NCBI GenBank assembly: GCA_947095585.1
Contig: OX352762.1
Coordinates: forward strand, 50,919,843-50,983,842
DNA from: Nephrocerus scutellatus
Taxonomy: Eukaryota; Arthropoda; Insecta; Diptera; Pipunculidae
Direction: 5' to 3'
Length of the DNA: 64,000 bases
Part shown: piece by piece, positions 10,121 through 21,285 of the stretch
Position numbering within the stretch: position 1 is the stretch's first letter
How the letters are laid out: every line of letters starts with the position of its first letter
Notes under the pieces: model-generated
Seen by the model: the letters and a program-made list of their open reading frames with translations, nothing else
Database searches by the model: none
What the model was told of the DNA's origin: nothing
Position numbers and translations under genes: made by a program

Positions 10121-13100
10121 TTACTTTATCATTAACTGAACTATCGAACAACTGCAATATAAGCCTTGTGCGGTCTTTTTCCACGCAGTTTGTAGTGTAC
10201 TGTTATTGGACCACAATAATCTACTCCAGTGTTTATAAATAGCCGAGCTGGTGTCACCCGTGTAGAAGGCAAGTTTCCCATTATGTGGTTGAATAACGCT
10301 GACTTGGCTCTGCTGCATATCATACAACGGTGAACTGTGGCTCGTGCCATAATTTTTCCTTTTATTGGCCAATATCGGTCTCAAACAATTCCTAATAGTG
10401 TTTGGGCACCACAATGTTTACTTTCTTTATGAAGCATTTCAAATATTACTCTTGAAATAGGATCATTGTACGGAATGAGTAGTTGGTCAATGATGAAGCG
10501 TCCTGGCGGCCGCCAACACGAATTAAGCCATTTTTGTCTAAAAATATTGAAAGATAACATAAACTACTTGCTCCTCGTAATTCGTTGTCTTTTTAGCTGC
10601 TGAATTTTCTCTTTGAATTCCGATGCTTGCATTTGTGCAATTATTGGGATTAGTGCTTGATCAAATTCCGTCGTCGTTTGAGACTCTCGGCGATCCATTT
10701 GACACCTGGTGTGGGTTATAAAGCGTAACACGTATCTCACAATTCGCTGTAGTCGGTGAAAAGAATTTTTGTGGTTGATTTTATACACAAAATCAGGTTC
10801 TGCAGCTGCCCGACTAATGATTCAGGTGCCTTTCTTTTTCGTTCCTAGTTGTTTTCAATAGCATGGACTGGCTTAAACGTTGGTGGCCAAGTTGTTTCTT
10901 TACCATGCAGAAACAGTGGTCCATAAAACCACAGAGTGCAATCCTTCAGAGCCTTTGGTGACATTCCCCGAGATAAAATATCTGCTGGATTGCTGTTTGA
11001 GCTGACATGACGCCATTGATCTGCTCGTGTTGTTTCTTGAATGACGGAAATCCGGTTTGCTACGAAAGTGTTAAATGATGCTGTTGAGGAATATATCCAT
11101 GATAAAACGATTTCTGAATCAGTCCAGAGCCATGTTGGGTTGGTAAATTTGAGATCTGACTTGATTTTGGCTGCTAGTAGCACCTCACACAACTCCAAAC
11201 GTGGTATTGTTTGCCTTTTGAGTGGACCTACGCGAGATTTTGCACACAACAATCATGTCATGATGGTGCCGTCTTTGAACACTGAACGAATGTAAGCGGC
11301 TGCTCCATACGACTTTTCAGATGCGTCGGAAAATTGTGTAATTGGGTGGCTTCTGGAACTCTTCCTTTAAAGATATGCCTTGATATTTGAAGTGTTTTTA
11401 ATACGTTCAAGTCTGAGCGAAATGTGAGCCATTTTGTGTGCAATTCTTCAGGTAGCGATTTATCCCAGTCCAGTTTTAACTACCACTACTTCTGGATAAA
11501 AGTTTTGGCTGTTACCACTATGAGAGAAAGGATTCCTAATGGGTCGAAAAGTCTTGCAAGGTATGATGTGATAGTGCGTTTAGTAATCCTTTTGACCGCT
11601 TCGAGGTTCACTTTAACGCATAACTTGTCGTTTTTCGGCATCCATGTGAGTCCTAATATTTTTTATGTTTTTGTCCCTTCCAAATCTAAATTCTCTTGAA
11701 GGATGTTTAGGAGCAATTGTGGGTGGTTTGCACACCATTTTCGTAATTCAAAACCACTTTCTTTCATGATCTGCGTTAGTTGTTCTTGTACGCCGAACAC
11801 ATAGAAATTCTCTTGAAGAAATTGCGCGCCCAGCGGGTAACGAACGGTGTTCTCTTTCCAGTTGTTGTAAACACTTGTTCGTTAAATACGGAGCAGACCT
11901 TGTGCCATAAGTAACCGTGTTGAGCTGGTAGTACATTATGGCCTTGGCGGCATCTTTTCTTCAAATAATGAGTTGAAATTGGCGATATTCGGGTGAGATG
12001 AAGACTTGTCTATATATTTTTTCGACATCGGTGGTAAAGACGAATCTTGGAAATCGAAATCTTAGCAGTATAGAGAATAGTTCGCTTTGCACTGTCGGTC
12101 CTGTATACATCAGGTCGTTTAGTGAATATCCTGATGATGTTTTGGTGGATGCATCATACACTACGCGCAGCTTAGTGGTGGAGCTGTCAGGTTTTAACAC
12201 GCAGTGGTGTGGAATGAAGTAGTTTGGTGAAATGACTGCATCTGCTGATATTTTTATCATATGCCCCTTCGGTTCGTATTCATCCATAAACTAAATGTAT
12301 TCAGCCTTTACTTCGGGATTTTTCTGGAGTCGAGTCGAGAGAAATCTGTTAAGAGCAATTCCGTGTGAATCTCCTAACGCATTAGGGCTTTGGCGAATTG
12401 GTATTTTCACCATGAATCGATTTTCATGGTTCTGTTGCGTTCTGTGTGTTGCGCGAAGTCTTCTTCACATTCTCTTTTTGCCATGGAGAGATGTTTTTCA
12501 TTGGTTTTGATTTCATCCAATTCCCATAAGGAAAGCTGGAGACTTTCATCTGTTGTGCATACCCCGCATGCTACATTTATGGAGTTTTCTTCTTAAAGTT
12601 TTCCTGAGACAACCCATCCGAACACTGTGTTTTGTAATATTGGAAGTCGTTTTGATAATTTAATTTGTCCAATTGATAGGAGCTAATGATAATGTTCTGC
12701 ACCCAATAATATATCGATTTTGTCAGGGCGATTAAAGGCTGGATCTGCTAGCACAAGATTTTTGGGTACTGACCATTCATCTGTGTTGATAAATTGCGAT
12801 GGTTGCGGCGAAATGATGCGAGGCAGTACAAGTGCTTCAAGTCGTGTTGAAAAGCCATTAATGCGAGACTGTAATGCCACGTTGATTCGATGCTGTGTTT
12901 TGGTGTTAGTTGCTCCAATTCCGTTAATGTTTACAGATGATGCAAAATGCAAAGTCGTTTTACTAGACGCTTATGGACAAAATTGACTTGAGAACCTAAG
13001 TCCAGCAAAGCCCGGCACTCGACTTCTGTTTGTTCGCTCTTTACCTTTACTACTGCTGTCCTGAGTAGAACGTATAAATTTGATGATTGTTCATTGGCTG

Positions 13101-13356
13101 CAGCGAGTGAGGCGGCTTCTGATTCATCTGGCGAACAAGTAATTGGTGAATTGGTTTTTTGCGTATCTTTTTTAAATATAGCTGTTGCAGCTGATGATGT
13201 CTCCTTGGAGTTGTTTCTATTAGATGATATTTGATTTGATGAATTGCTTGCTTTTTTAAGGTGTAGCAGTGAATTGTGTTTCTTGTTGCATTTCGTGCAT
13301 GATCTTGAGGTCCAAGTTTTAGTTGAATGGCCTGATTTCAAGCAGTTGACGCACAA
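10121..13356 (-). pseudogene. BEL/Pao pro-pol remnant (protease, RT, RNase H, partial integrase)
   Basis: Leftward from 13356: a Cys-rich knuckle (CVNCLKSGHSTKTW), then RALLDLGSQVNFV near 13000, the Pao-type protease site with the catalytic Asp in LLDLGSQ. RT follows at 12287-11961 (RVVYDASTKTSSGYSLNDLM, FVFTTDVEKIYRQV) and 11936-11748 (VTYGTRSAPYLTNKCLQQL). The Pao RNase H region lies at 11252-10845 (WLWTDSEIVLSWI, NPADILSRGMSP). A linker (10788-10564) and the integrase start (CMICSRAK...VDYCGPITVHYK) with its first Asp come next. Homology stops near 10130, where the opposite-strand BEL LTR abuts, so most of the integrase core is lost. Several frame breaks make it non-functional. Confidence 0.85.
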
Positions 13357-13466
13357 TTTTTTTTTTGAACGAAATTCAGGCGTTCAGGTGGTATTATTTG
13401 TTGAAACTTTTGACACCGAAATAGTGGATACCATTTTTACAAAGGGCACATGCGTTTCCATTTTGT

Positions 13467-14414
13467 TTAGAAGAAAAGAAAAAAAAGAAAAGCACATACT
13501 TTCGTTGATGATTTTTCTTTCTGACCCATTGCTTCTATTGATTGAAAGCGGGTTTCCAGAAACGCCAAAAAATGTTTGACTTGTGGAAGTTCTTTTGGAT
13601 TGGTTATTGATCGCTCATAAAGAACATGTATTCCACGATCTAGTTTTTTAACTAGTAAGTGGAGTAAAATAGGATCCCAAGAGGTTGTGTCGACCCGAAT
13701 GTTTTGTAAAGCATGCAAGCATTCTTGTGTGACGTCATGCAGTTGCTTGATGGCTGCTGCTGATGACCCGGCCGATGGTTGTTCGAGCAGTTGCTGTATT
13801 AGCATTGCGACAAGAACCCGCTTATTTTTGTACCGTTCTTGTAACAATTTCCAAGCTGTATCAAAATGCAAATTTTGTATTTGCTCCCACCACTTTGAGA
13901 TTCATATTTGTTGCTGTCGGGTCTATGCTGTGTAACCGTTTCAGAGATCCCATCATCACATTTTGTCTTCTAATTGCGGAATTTGTTGAGAAGAGTAGTG
14001 GTGTTGTGTCGCTGTTGTTTGTAGTTTTCTTCATGGCTACAGTGGGCTTATTGGCAGGAGAGTGTTGATATGTCTCTTCTGTTGGCCCTTTTGAAGTTTC
14101 TATCATGGCTGATTCAAATGATTATTGGTACTTTGTTGTAAGTTCTGATATTTGTCGTAGTACTTGTCGGTGAAGTACTTGTGGTCTATTGGAATATTTT
14201 CGAGACACCGTATTTTGTTGTCGGTGGTTTTGAATTCAGACCATGCCACATCTAATCTTCTGAGTCGTTCCTCATAGTAATTTGCTGTTTTTCTGGAAGC
14301 TGAATTCTTTTTGACGTTGCGAATAATGCTTTCTATAAGTTCACCAGTTGAGCGTTGGGACGCTGTTAGTTGATTGAACGAAGTCATATCCGAGTCCTCT
14401 GGAGCAGTTGCCAT
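13467..14414 (-). pseudogene. BEL/Pao Gag remnant
   Basis: The ATG at 14414 opens a frame whose LTASQRSTGELIESIIRNV... and YEERLRRLDVAWSEFKTTDN segments match the N-terminal helices of BEL/Pao Gags. The frame breaks near 14103, continues weakly at 14106-13861, and resumes at 13871-13467 with capsid-like sequence (AWKLLQERYKNKRVLVAMLI; LHLLVKKLDRGIHVLYER). It directly precedes the knuckle/protease segment on the same strand. At least two frameshifts separate the parts. Confidence 0.8.
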
Positions 14415-14630
14415 TTTCAGAAATCCTGTTGCGTACGTTGAAGGTTATATTATTTATTGTCCTGTTTTTCTTAACTCGATGTTCCTTGAAGATAGCTTTG
14501 ATGACAGCGGGTATTGTCAATCCGAATAAGACTTGCTTGTATGACGGCAGTGCCAACTCTGTGCTAGGTTACAGAATATATGTTCAGTTGGCAGTTGCGG
14601 TGTTCTATTATTTGATCCTGTGCCAAGTTA

Positions 14631-15204
14631 CAGGATCCGGGGTCACCAGAATGTTTATGAAAGGTGAATTTACCAATCAAAATTTGCTAAATGCCTTGTC
14701 CAAGCGAATGCACAAGGACAAGGATCAAAATGTTTTTTATTGTTATCAAGTCGATGCCACCAAGATAACGTATATGGGTTAACACAAGCACTTGAACTTG
14801 GTTAGCTGGTGAATGGAAAGAAATAAACACTCCAATGGCTTGAATAACTCTCTCGTCTTTTATTAAAAATATTGCTTCTTAAATACTAAATTATTGCTGA
14901 TTCTTATAATTTTATTTCGTTAACATTGCTAAATGTGCAATACTAATTATTGCTGATTCTTATGATTTTATTTTGCATAAATTGCTAAATGTGCAGTGCA
15001 AGCTAATTTAATTTTTTTGTTTTTCTTTTGCTGTAGTTCGTTGCACATGCGATCAATTTCGCAATGCAATGCTAAATGTACAGTGCAAGCTAATTTAATT
15101 TTTTGTTTTTCTTTTGCTGTAGTTCGTTGCACATGCGATCAATTTCGCAATGTGCAATGACCTACAGCGGAAATAAATCACATAACGAATTATGTAATGG
15201 GACA
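14631..15204 (-). repeat. putative primer site and 5' LTR of the minus-strand BEL element
   Basis: On the minus strand TGGTGACCCCGGATCCTG (14631-14648) starts with TGG and lies about 220 nt upstream of the gag ATG, so it is a good primer-site candidate. The adjacent plus-strand TGTTTATGAAAG at 14652 would be the LTR edge. The outer edge is uncertain (a CA end near 15204 is possible), because the matching 3' LTR is gone. The region contains an 87-bp tandem duplication. Confidence 0.5.
14984..15157. repeat. 87-bp tandem duplication
   Basis: Two adjacent units start with GCTAAATGTRCAGTGCAAGC at 14984 and 15071 and stay nearly identical through CGTTGCACATGCGATCAATT. They differ by one or two bases in a T run. 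They lie within the presumed BEL LTR. Confidence 0.85.
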
Positions 15205-15289
15205 TACACGAATTTTGACTGCAGCAACTGAAAGCTGTCGATGGGCAATTAGAATTTTATGCAAGCATATGTACTCACGTATGTACATA

Positions 15290-15560
15290 TGAAAGAAATT
15301 CTCTGTGAAGGTTTGAACAAAGACCCCAAAAAACTAGAAAATGGCGCCATTTTAAACCACCACACGCACGACTTAGATGGTTGAAATTTTGTGAGCGCCT
15401 CAATTTTAAGGGCTGCGAGTCGCGTGTGGCAATAAGTGTGGAAATAAGAAAATATTTTGAAATAGGCCCGAACTCAAAAACAGAAATTTTTGCGATTATT
15501 ACCAGGACTGTGTGACGGGTTTCGATGTATACATAAAAGTTTGTATCCGAAAAACGAACT
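15290..15560. repeat. left arm of a fold-back repeat
   Basis: GAGTCGCGTGTGGCA near 15417, GCGATTATTACCA near 15491 and TTTCGATGTATACATAAAAG near 15519 recur in reverse complement at 17175-17262. The segment near 15360-15400 is an inverted relative of the CTCACAAAATTTCAGC...TCTAG.TCGTG unit found three times at 17.3-17.9 kb. Arms lie about 1.6 kb apart. The element class is unknown. Confidence 0.7.
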
Positions 15561-17159
15561 TTTTTACATTTACTTGTTATTACCAATGTTACAGATATGG
15601 CATCAACATATTTGCATTTTGACCTTTCATATTCGTCTTTACACTGGGGGCAATATTTATAAAAAATTTGATTTGGAACTAAAATATACTTAACATCATT
15701 ATATCGATTCTCACCACGAGGTAAATCGATTTTGTTTATTTCGCCTTTTATGGTTGCACATGTTTTATCATTAGTTTAACACGCGATAGTAATTTCCAGC
15801 ACTTCATCTAAAGTAAGTATACTTTTTTGTAAGCACTGTGTAACAATATATCACGAATTAATTCATCAATAAACAATGTGCCACAATCCCCTTTTTTACA
15901 AAAATGCAATTTTGCGCAATACCAAGTAATCTGCTGCCCGTTCTGAGTGGGATTTCATTGCGGTTTTTATAATTCATAACGCGCAGTCAAAATATGGATT
16001 TTTGAGGTGAAATGGACCGATCATTTGTAGGTTAAATAACTTTCACACGACCATAAATGAATGTGACTGTTTCCTACACTATAACCTAGCCTCGAAGGTA
16101 GGCTTTATTCACACTAGTGTGTACTATTCTTATTTACACAGTAGTTTTGCATTGCATGAGCAGTTTAGCAAAAAAAAAATTCACTTGGTCGTGTGAAAAA
16201 AATAGCGTATAAGTTAATTTTACACCAAAGAATTTGTTTTAAAAAAAATAACCTTATTTTTAATTTTATTTGACAAAGATTATGCAATAAGAACTTAATA
16301 CTATAATAGTCAACTTGAACTTCGAATTGAATTTAAATAAGATGAACTTGACACTGGAAACTTAACTAGGCAACTGAACCTAATACTATGATCTTAACTA
16401 GGATACAAAGTAGCTTGATACAAAGTGATGATTTGGTTTCGTTTGTTAACTTATACGTTACTCACTGAAAAGTGCATATCGAATGCTTGCAAGATTGTCA
16501 TGAGGCTATGTCTCATTGAACAGCTATCGCGCGTTCTGGCGATGAGCGATGATCGCGAAAAATATCAAACATCAATAACCATGCTACGTGGCTTGTTTAG
16601 AATAAAAACGGAATCGCGCGATGAGTGAGAACGCTCGAACAAGTTTGTTAGAGATGGCGTTGCGAAAATCGGTTTGATCGAACAACGCGATGCGTAGACG
16701 TTTGCTCACTTTCGACGCGCTATCACGAAGTCATATTAATGGAATTTGAATTATCCTATTATTCACAGGGAGTGTTATAAAAGCAATTTAAAATGTGATA
16801 TTGTATTTCAAATAAACTAAAAAAACCAAGTCACTAAAATATTATTATAATTTATTCATATGTTAGCATATCTTCATCTTTTTTTTTGATTTTAAGTTAC
16901 GAATGCAATTCTATTTTTAATATTATTGTTAAAAAAATAAGTAGTAAATAGTATTAAAGCGCTCTATGCAGATCTAGTTGGTCGTTTGTTTTCTCTAGGT
17001 GGTTTTATGTTTCGAATGTTAACCCTATGAATATTGTAGTTTGCTGGTGCTACGAGCCATCCCTATCTATAATTATATTATGCAAAAGGCAAACTTCATG
17101 CACGAATATTACTGCGTTGTCAACGGATGTCTCGATAGTCTTCAGTAAAATTTAAATTT

Positions 17160-17935
17160 CGAGGCCGCTATTCCAAAAGTATAAACTTTTATGTATACAT
17201 CGAAACTCGCCACACAGCCGTAAATTATTTGGTAATAATCGCCACGTGCTACACGCGACTCGCGTCATACGAGGAATATAAAAATTGTTTTTTTGGACTT
17301 AGACACTCACAAAATTTCAGCTTTCTAGATCGTGTGGAAGTTGGTTAAAAAAAAAGATCTCAAAGAAGTCGTAAAAAATTTTCAACCCATCAATTTTTAA
17401 CTTCTATGGAAAAGTCAGTTTTTTGAATCCAACAAACCGATTGGTTCGATTGGTATTTTTTTTAAAAGGAAAGGTTAATCACTTTTATATGGTACTAATT
17501 AACTCCAAAACCTTCTTCAAACTACTTAGAAAAACACCTTTTCCAAAAAAAAAAAACTCAACTTTAGATGTACCTTCCTTAGAAATGGGGCATAAATACC
17601 GTTCCGAGCTTTACTATAGATTCGCCAAAATTTTTAATTACAACGTAAATTGTTGCTTTAAAAAGAAGATATAAAAGTCGGAATATAAAAAATGCTTTTT
17701 TGGACACTCACAAAATTTCAGCTCTCTAGTTCGTGGTGAAGGTGGTTAAAAGGACCTCAAACAAGTCGAAAAAAATTCAACTCATCAGATGCGACATGCT
17801 TCATACGCCGATGCGCGGAATATAACAAATACTATTTTTGACTTAGACACTCAAAGAATTTCAGCTCTCTAGGTCGTGCAGAAGGTGGTTAAAAAGGACC
17901 TCAAAATAGTCGAAAATACAGACAAAAATGGATCA
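17160..17935. repeat. right arm of the fold-back repeat with three direct units
   Basis: The first part (17175-17262) is the reverse complement of the arm at 15417-15554. It is followed by three direct copies (about 17268-17390, 17680-17800, 17815-17925). Each has GGAATATAA...GGACTTAGACACTCACAAA or a close variant, then TTTCAGCTCTCTAG.TCGTG and GGTGGTTAAAAAGGACCTCA. The units are 75-90 percent alike by eye. None encodes a protein. Confidence 0.7.
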
Positions 17936-19235
17936 AGTCAAGTTAAATAAAAGTTTTTAAAAAGATTTCATGGTCGTGAGATCATAAAGAAGGCGGACAA
18001 AGAATTTTCATTGTGAAATTTAATTCGTAGTGTTCAAACAGATATCGGAAGTTTTTTAAGAACATTGAAAATGGTAACCAGTATTCATATGGGTTTCTGG
18101 GTAGAGTTTTTTTCAAATTTGGGAATCTCGAATAGAAATTTGGAAAATTAAATCTGAGGAGTACAATGATAAAAATATAAAGGATACAAAATACTTTGGA
18201 AAAATTCGAAAGTATCGATATGTTTAAAAAAAAAACTTAATAGTTTGCGAAGCTGCTACAGTCGTGAATTGAAAAAAAAAAATTTTTCATCTAAATTCTC
18301 TAATCGCAGAAATTGATATGGATGTTTTTTTTTTATTGTAGGAGAAAATCATCGAAAGAGACATTTGACATCAGATGTCGAATTTGATAATGCTCAGATC
18401 ATTTTATTCTAAGCACTTAGAGCACGCTCATACTCTGAGCAAATAAGAAACACGAGCATTTTTCTTGAAAACTGTTTGACTGCTCTGAACTAATTTATAA
18501 AAACGCCAAATGACTCGTTTCATTTCCTGGGTTCATTTGTGAGTTAGCTAAGATTTCTATCTCGTGGTTTCAGTTTAACGTTGCATTTGCGAACTGTGCC
18601 CGGAGTACGGTTTGATGTTATGTAACTTTGTTTTGTAACCGATAATGTTACTTTGCTACCCTATCGGTACATCGGGCACTCACCTCGTTGACCTCGAAAA
18701 CTCTGTCACTTTGAAAGCTAACCTATGGCTAAGGTTTCGGATACGGTTTGTGCAATTGGAAAGAGACATTAGTAAACAAAAGCCGTTCCTTTGGCAAATT
18801 CTTTTTAGTTTGTTTAGGTTATTTTAAAACGTTTTTATTAGCTCACTTTTGTGTATGGCTGTCTGTCGAGTGGAATTTTGTTATTGATTTTAAACTAACT
18901 TCCCATTGAGCTAGAGACTTGAAACTTTAAACATAGCTAAGAACTGGATGAACATTGACAAATCAAAAAAAAAGACAACAAACCGCAAAAAAAAATTAGT
19001 TCAACGCGAGTTTGCAATTTGTCTCAAATTACAACGCACAATGCTCGTTTTAACCGTTTTAAATTAAAAATGTTTTTTATTAGCTGACATGTTTATCTTG
19101 ATCTTTAAGAATGGTATCAATTATCAAAACACACAATGTTAAATCCTTAATATTAATCAAAAGTAAGACAATGTTTATCAACCAACAAATAATTTTCAAT
19201 GTTGTGGCCATGGCGTTTTTTTATCGGTTGACGTT

Positions 19236-20897
19236 CGCTACACCCATGATAAAAAGAAATACAAGGTAATATATTGCGCATGTCTATCTCCATCTCTTTC
19301 TAACATTGATGACGTAAGCTTGATACCCTTTGCTACTGCTTTGTTCTATTAAGATAAAATTAAGTTTTTCTTGTTAAGAATATTTTATTATTAAGATAAT
19401 TTGAATACACATACACAGGTACACGTATGTCATTATTATATCTATTATATAGGTATATATTAGGATACCTATCATAGTTTCAGTTAACTGTTTTGTTAAT
19501 TTTCTTTTTTTACAATGAAGCTTATTTTGCAACTCTCTATTTTTAATATTAACTCGAAAATACATTTTGCATCGGAAAAAAACTTTAACGATTTCAATGT
19601 TTAATTTGTTATCACAGTTATATTGAGAAATTAGAGAAGAAATATAATTTGAACATGATTTAAGTGAATTATTGTTTTCACCATTTTGTTCATTGAAAAT
19701 CGTATCCAATTTTCCCAATTCCGAAAGAAATAATGCATTAGGCTTAAGCAAGCCCCCTTCGCTAATAACATTTGTCCATGTAAGTCCTGATTCGTTGTTT
19801 TCATCGCAATACATCTCTGTGATATTGGAGATCTTCCCTTTGAAGCGTTTTATGAGATACACAGCTAAATATTCTATGGCATCATACTTGATATCGCTCA
19901 TGTCATCAAGAGTGAATATTTGCTCCTCATCATTTGCAATGGTTACACATTCTGTCGGCAAAAGATCCGATAATAAGTTGGATGATATCAAAATGCTACC
20001 ATCAGCGCTTTCTGAGAAGTCCCCGATTTTTTCGTGTAAACCCGTATGCTCCATTTCTGATTCCGGCATAGCCATAACATTAGCTGCATCTGACATGATT
20101 CCTTCGTTTCGGCCAAGAATGTACGATCGCAATCGGTATTTATATTCCAATACACCTGGGTGATCATACAACCCTCCTTTTGCACGCATTACTCCGAAGA
20201 ACAATTCCAAAAGATCTTGGTTGAAGCGATACGTAAGAACATATGCAGCTTTGTGATTCTTTTTAAGGTTAGCGAAAATCATTTTTAGAGATCTAATTCT
20301 TAATCAAATCCCTTCTGGAAAGGTAATAGACTAGTTCTACTATCACATCGCATTGTGGTAACTAGATTTTCCATTTCAGTAAAAATTTCATCTTGAATTT
20401 CTAATTGCAGTCCATAAGCAGCCATTCGAGGTCTGGAGTCAATTTAGCAACTCATGCTTCAAATTGCGCACAAATTGGTCGGGAACAAAATGTTTTGAGC
20501 AATCTCTGGCGTTTTTAGTGTTTATCTGACCTTTTCTTTGGCATTTTGTTACCCAAATTTTACAAAAAGTAGGATCTTTTGGAAATCCAAAATAAAAATT
20601 TTACCAGGCACTGCATTCAGGTTTCTTTTCAGTGATTTTTTATTACTGCTATTACAATTGAACATAGCACAAATTGTCATTTTTAATTTCTTTAGTTTTT
20701 TCTTTAAGTTATTTTATTTAAATATTCACAAATTTCACAATATTTTTTCTGTATTAAGAAAAAAAACACACAAGTAAGAGAGGGAATTAAAGTGACAGCT
20801 GATCAAGAGGTATCAGAATGACGTACATGCGCAGAAAAAACCAAAATTGAAACGCGGAATATATAACCTTGTATTTCTGTTATTCATGCGCTACACC
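19236..20897 (-). mobile_element. internally deleted P element with TIRs and target-site duplication
   Basis: The element proper is 19245-20888 (1644 bp). Left end CATGATAAAAAGAAATACAAGG and right end (read inward) CATGAATAACAGAAATACAAGG are terminal inverted repeats; both begin CATGA, as in the known Drosophila P element. CGCTACACC flanks it exactly on both sides (19236-19244 and 20889-20897), which gives 8-9 bp of duplication; P elements make 8-bp duplications. It contains a minus-strand transposase remnant with a THAP start and a C-terminal domain but no middle, so it is a non-autonomous deletion derivative. Confidence 0.88.
19374..20680 (-). pseudogene. P-element (THAP9-like) transposase, middle deleted
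   Basis: The start at 20680 gives MTICAMFNCNSSNKKS. Then, after a frameshift, come DPTFCKIWVTKCQRKGQ and ARDCSKHFVPDQFVRNLKHE, that is C-x4-C, W-x3-C and C-x2-H, the layout of a THAP zinc finger. The frame stops at 20432 and continues at about 20430-20290 with a C-terminal P/THAP9 segment (AAYGLQLEIQDEI, LLPFQKGF). After more stops it runs open from 20282 to 19374 (302 codons) with AYVLTYRFNQDLLELFFGVM and YKYRLRSYILGRN, the conserved C-terminal P-transposase block. The leucine zipper, GTP-binding and catalytic regions of a full transposase (about 750 aa in Drosophila) are absent. Confidence 0.85.
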
Positions 20898-20999
20898 AAC
20901 ATAATCGTCATGTGAGGGAAAAACTTAAACAACATGTTGCGCGTAGCGAACAAGTCCATCGTCTGAAACCCCTTATAACACGATTGAATTCAATGCATG
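20898..20999. other. short spacer, no gene
   Basis: About 100 bp between the P element and the hairpin MITE. Nothing recognisable. Confidence 0.5.
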
Positions 21000-21285
21000 G
21001 GTACTATCAAAACCTTCTCTATAGAAAGCCCAACTGTTCCGATCGTACACAGATACATGCTTAGATTGAGACCAAACGTATTTGTATTAGTAATCAACTA
21101 AAGAGCAAAATCCATATAAAATTTTTCTGTTTCCCACTACCACATCTTACGTTTCTCGCTCTTTGCGACTACTTATTTTTTGTACACTGTATTCACATCC
21201 CACAAACACACATGCGTTTGGTCTTGGTTTACAGCATTAGTATGCGTAGAGTTGGGCTTTCTATAGAGAAGGTTTTAGGTACTAT
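21000..21285. mobile_element. 270-bp hairpin MITE with 8-bp TSD
   Basis: The element runs 21008-21277. Its ends are 27-28-bp inverted repeats: AAAACCTTCTCTATAGAAAG followed by CCCAACT on the left, and the reverse complement on the right. Similarity weakens inside but returns at GAGACCAAACG / CGTTTGGTCTTGG. GGTACTAT is present on both sides (21000-21007 and 21278-21285). An 8-bp duplication fits hAT or P-type cut-and-paste transposition. It has no coding capacity. Confidence 0.85.

Larger units (their letters stand above)
15205..19235. other. non-coding region with fold-back repeats
   Basis: Four kilobases without a supportable gene; open frames here are short and lack recognisable motifs. 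The sequence is AT-rich with many A and T runs. Structure is limited to a repeat family listed separately (15290-15560 inverted relative to 17160-17400, with further direct copies near 17690 and 17825) and small palindromes such as CACACTAGTGTG near 16114. Confidence 0.6.

Noticed and set aside
14408..14782. 124-codon plus-strand ORF with a hydrophobic start
   Set aside because: It is antisense to the BEL leader, primer site and LTR edge; no recognisable protein.
16425..16628. 67-codon plus-strand ORF in the intergenic region
   Set aside because: Short, no motif, in AT-rich DNA with many chance ORFs.
18645..18827. Small plus-strand ORF as a host exon
   Set aside because: No splice context or domain; length is within chance expectation.
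19672..20163. 163-codon plus-strand ORF
   Set aside because: It is the shadow of the P-transposase C-terminal frame.
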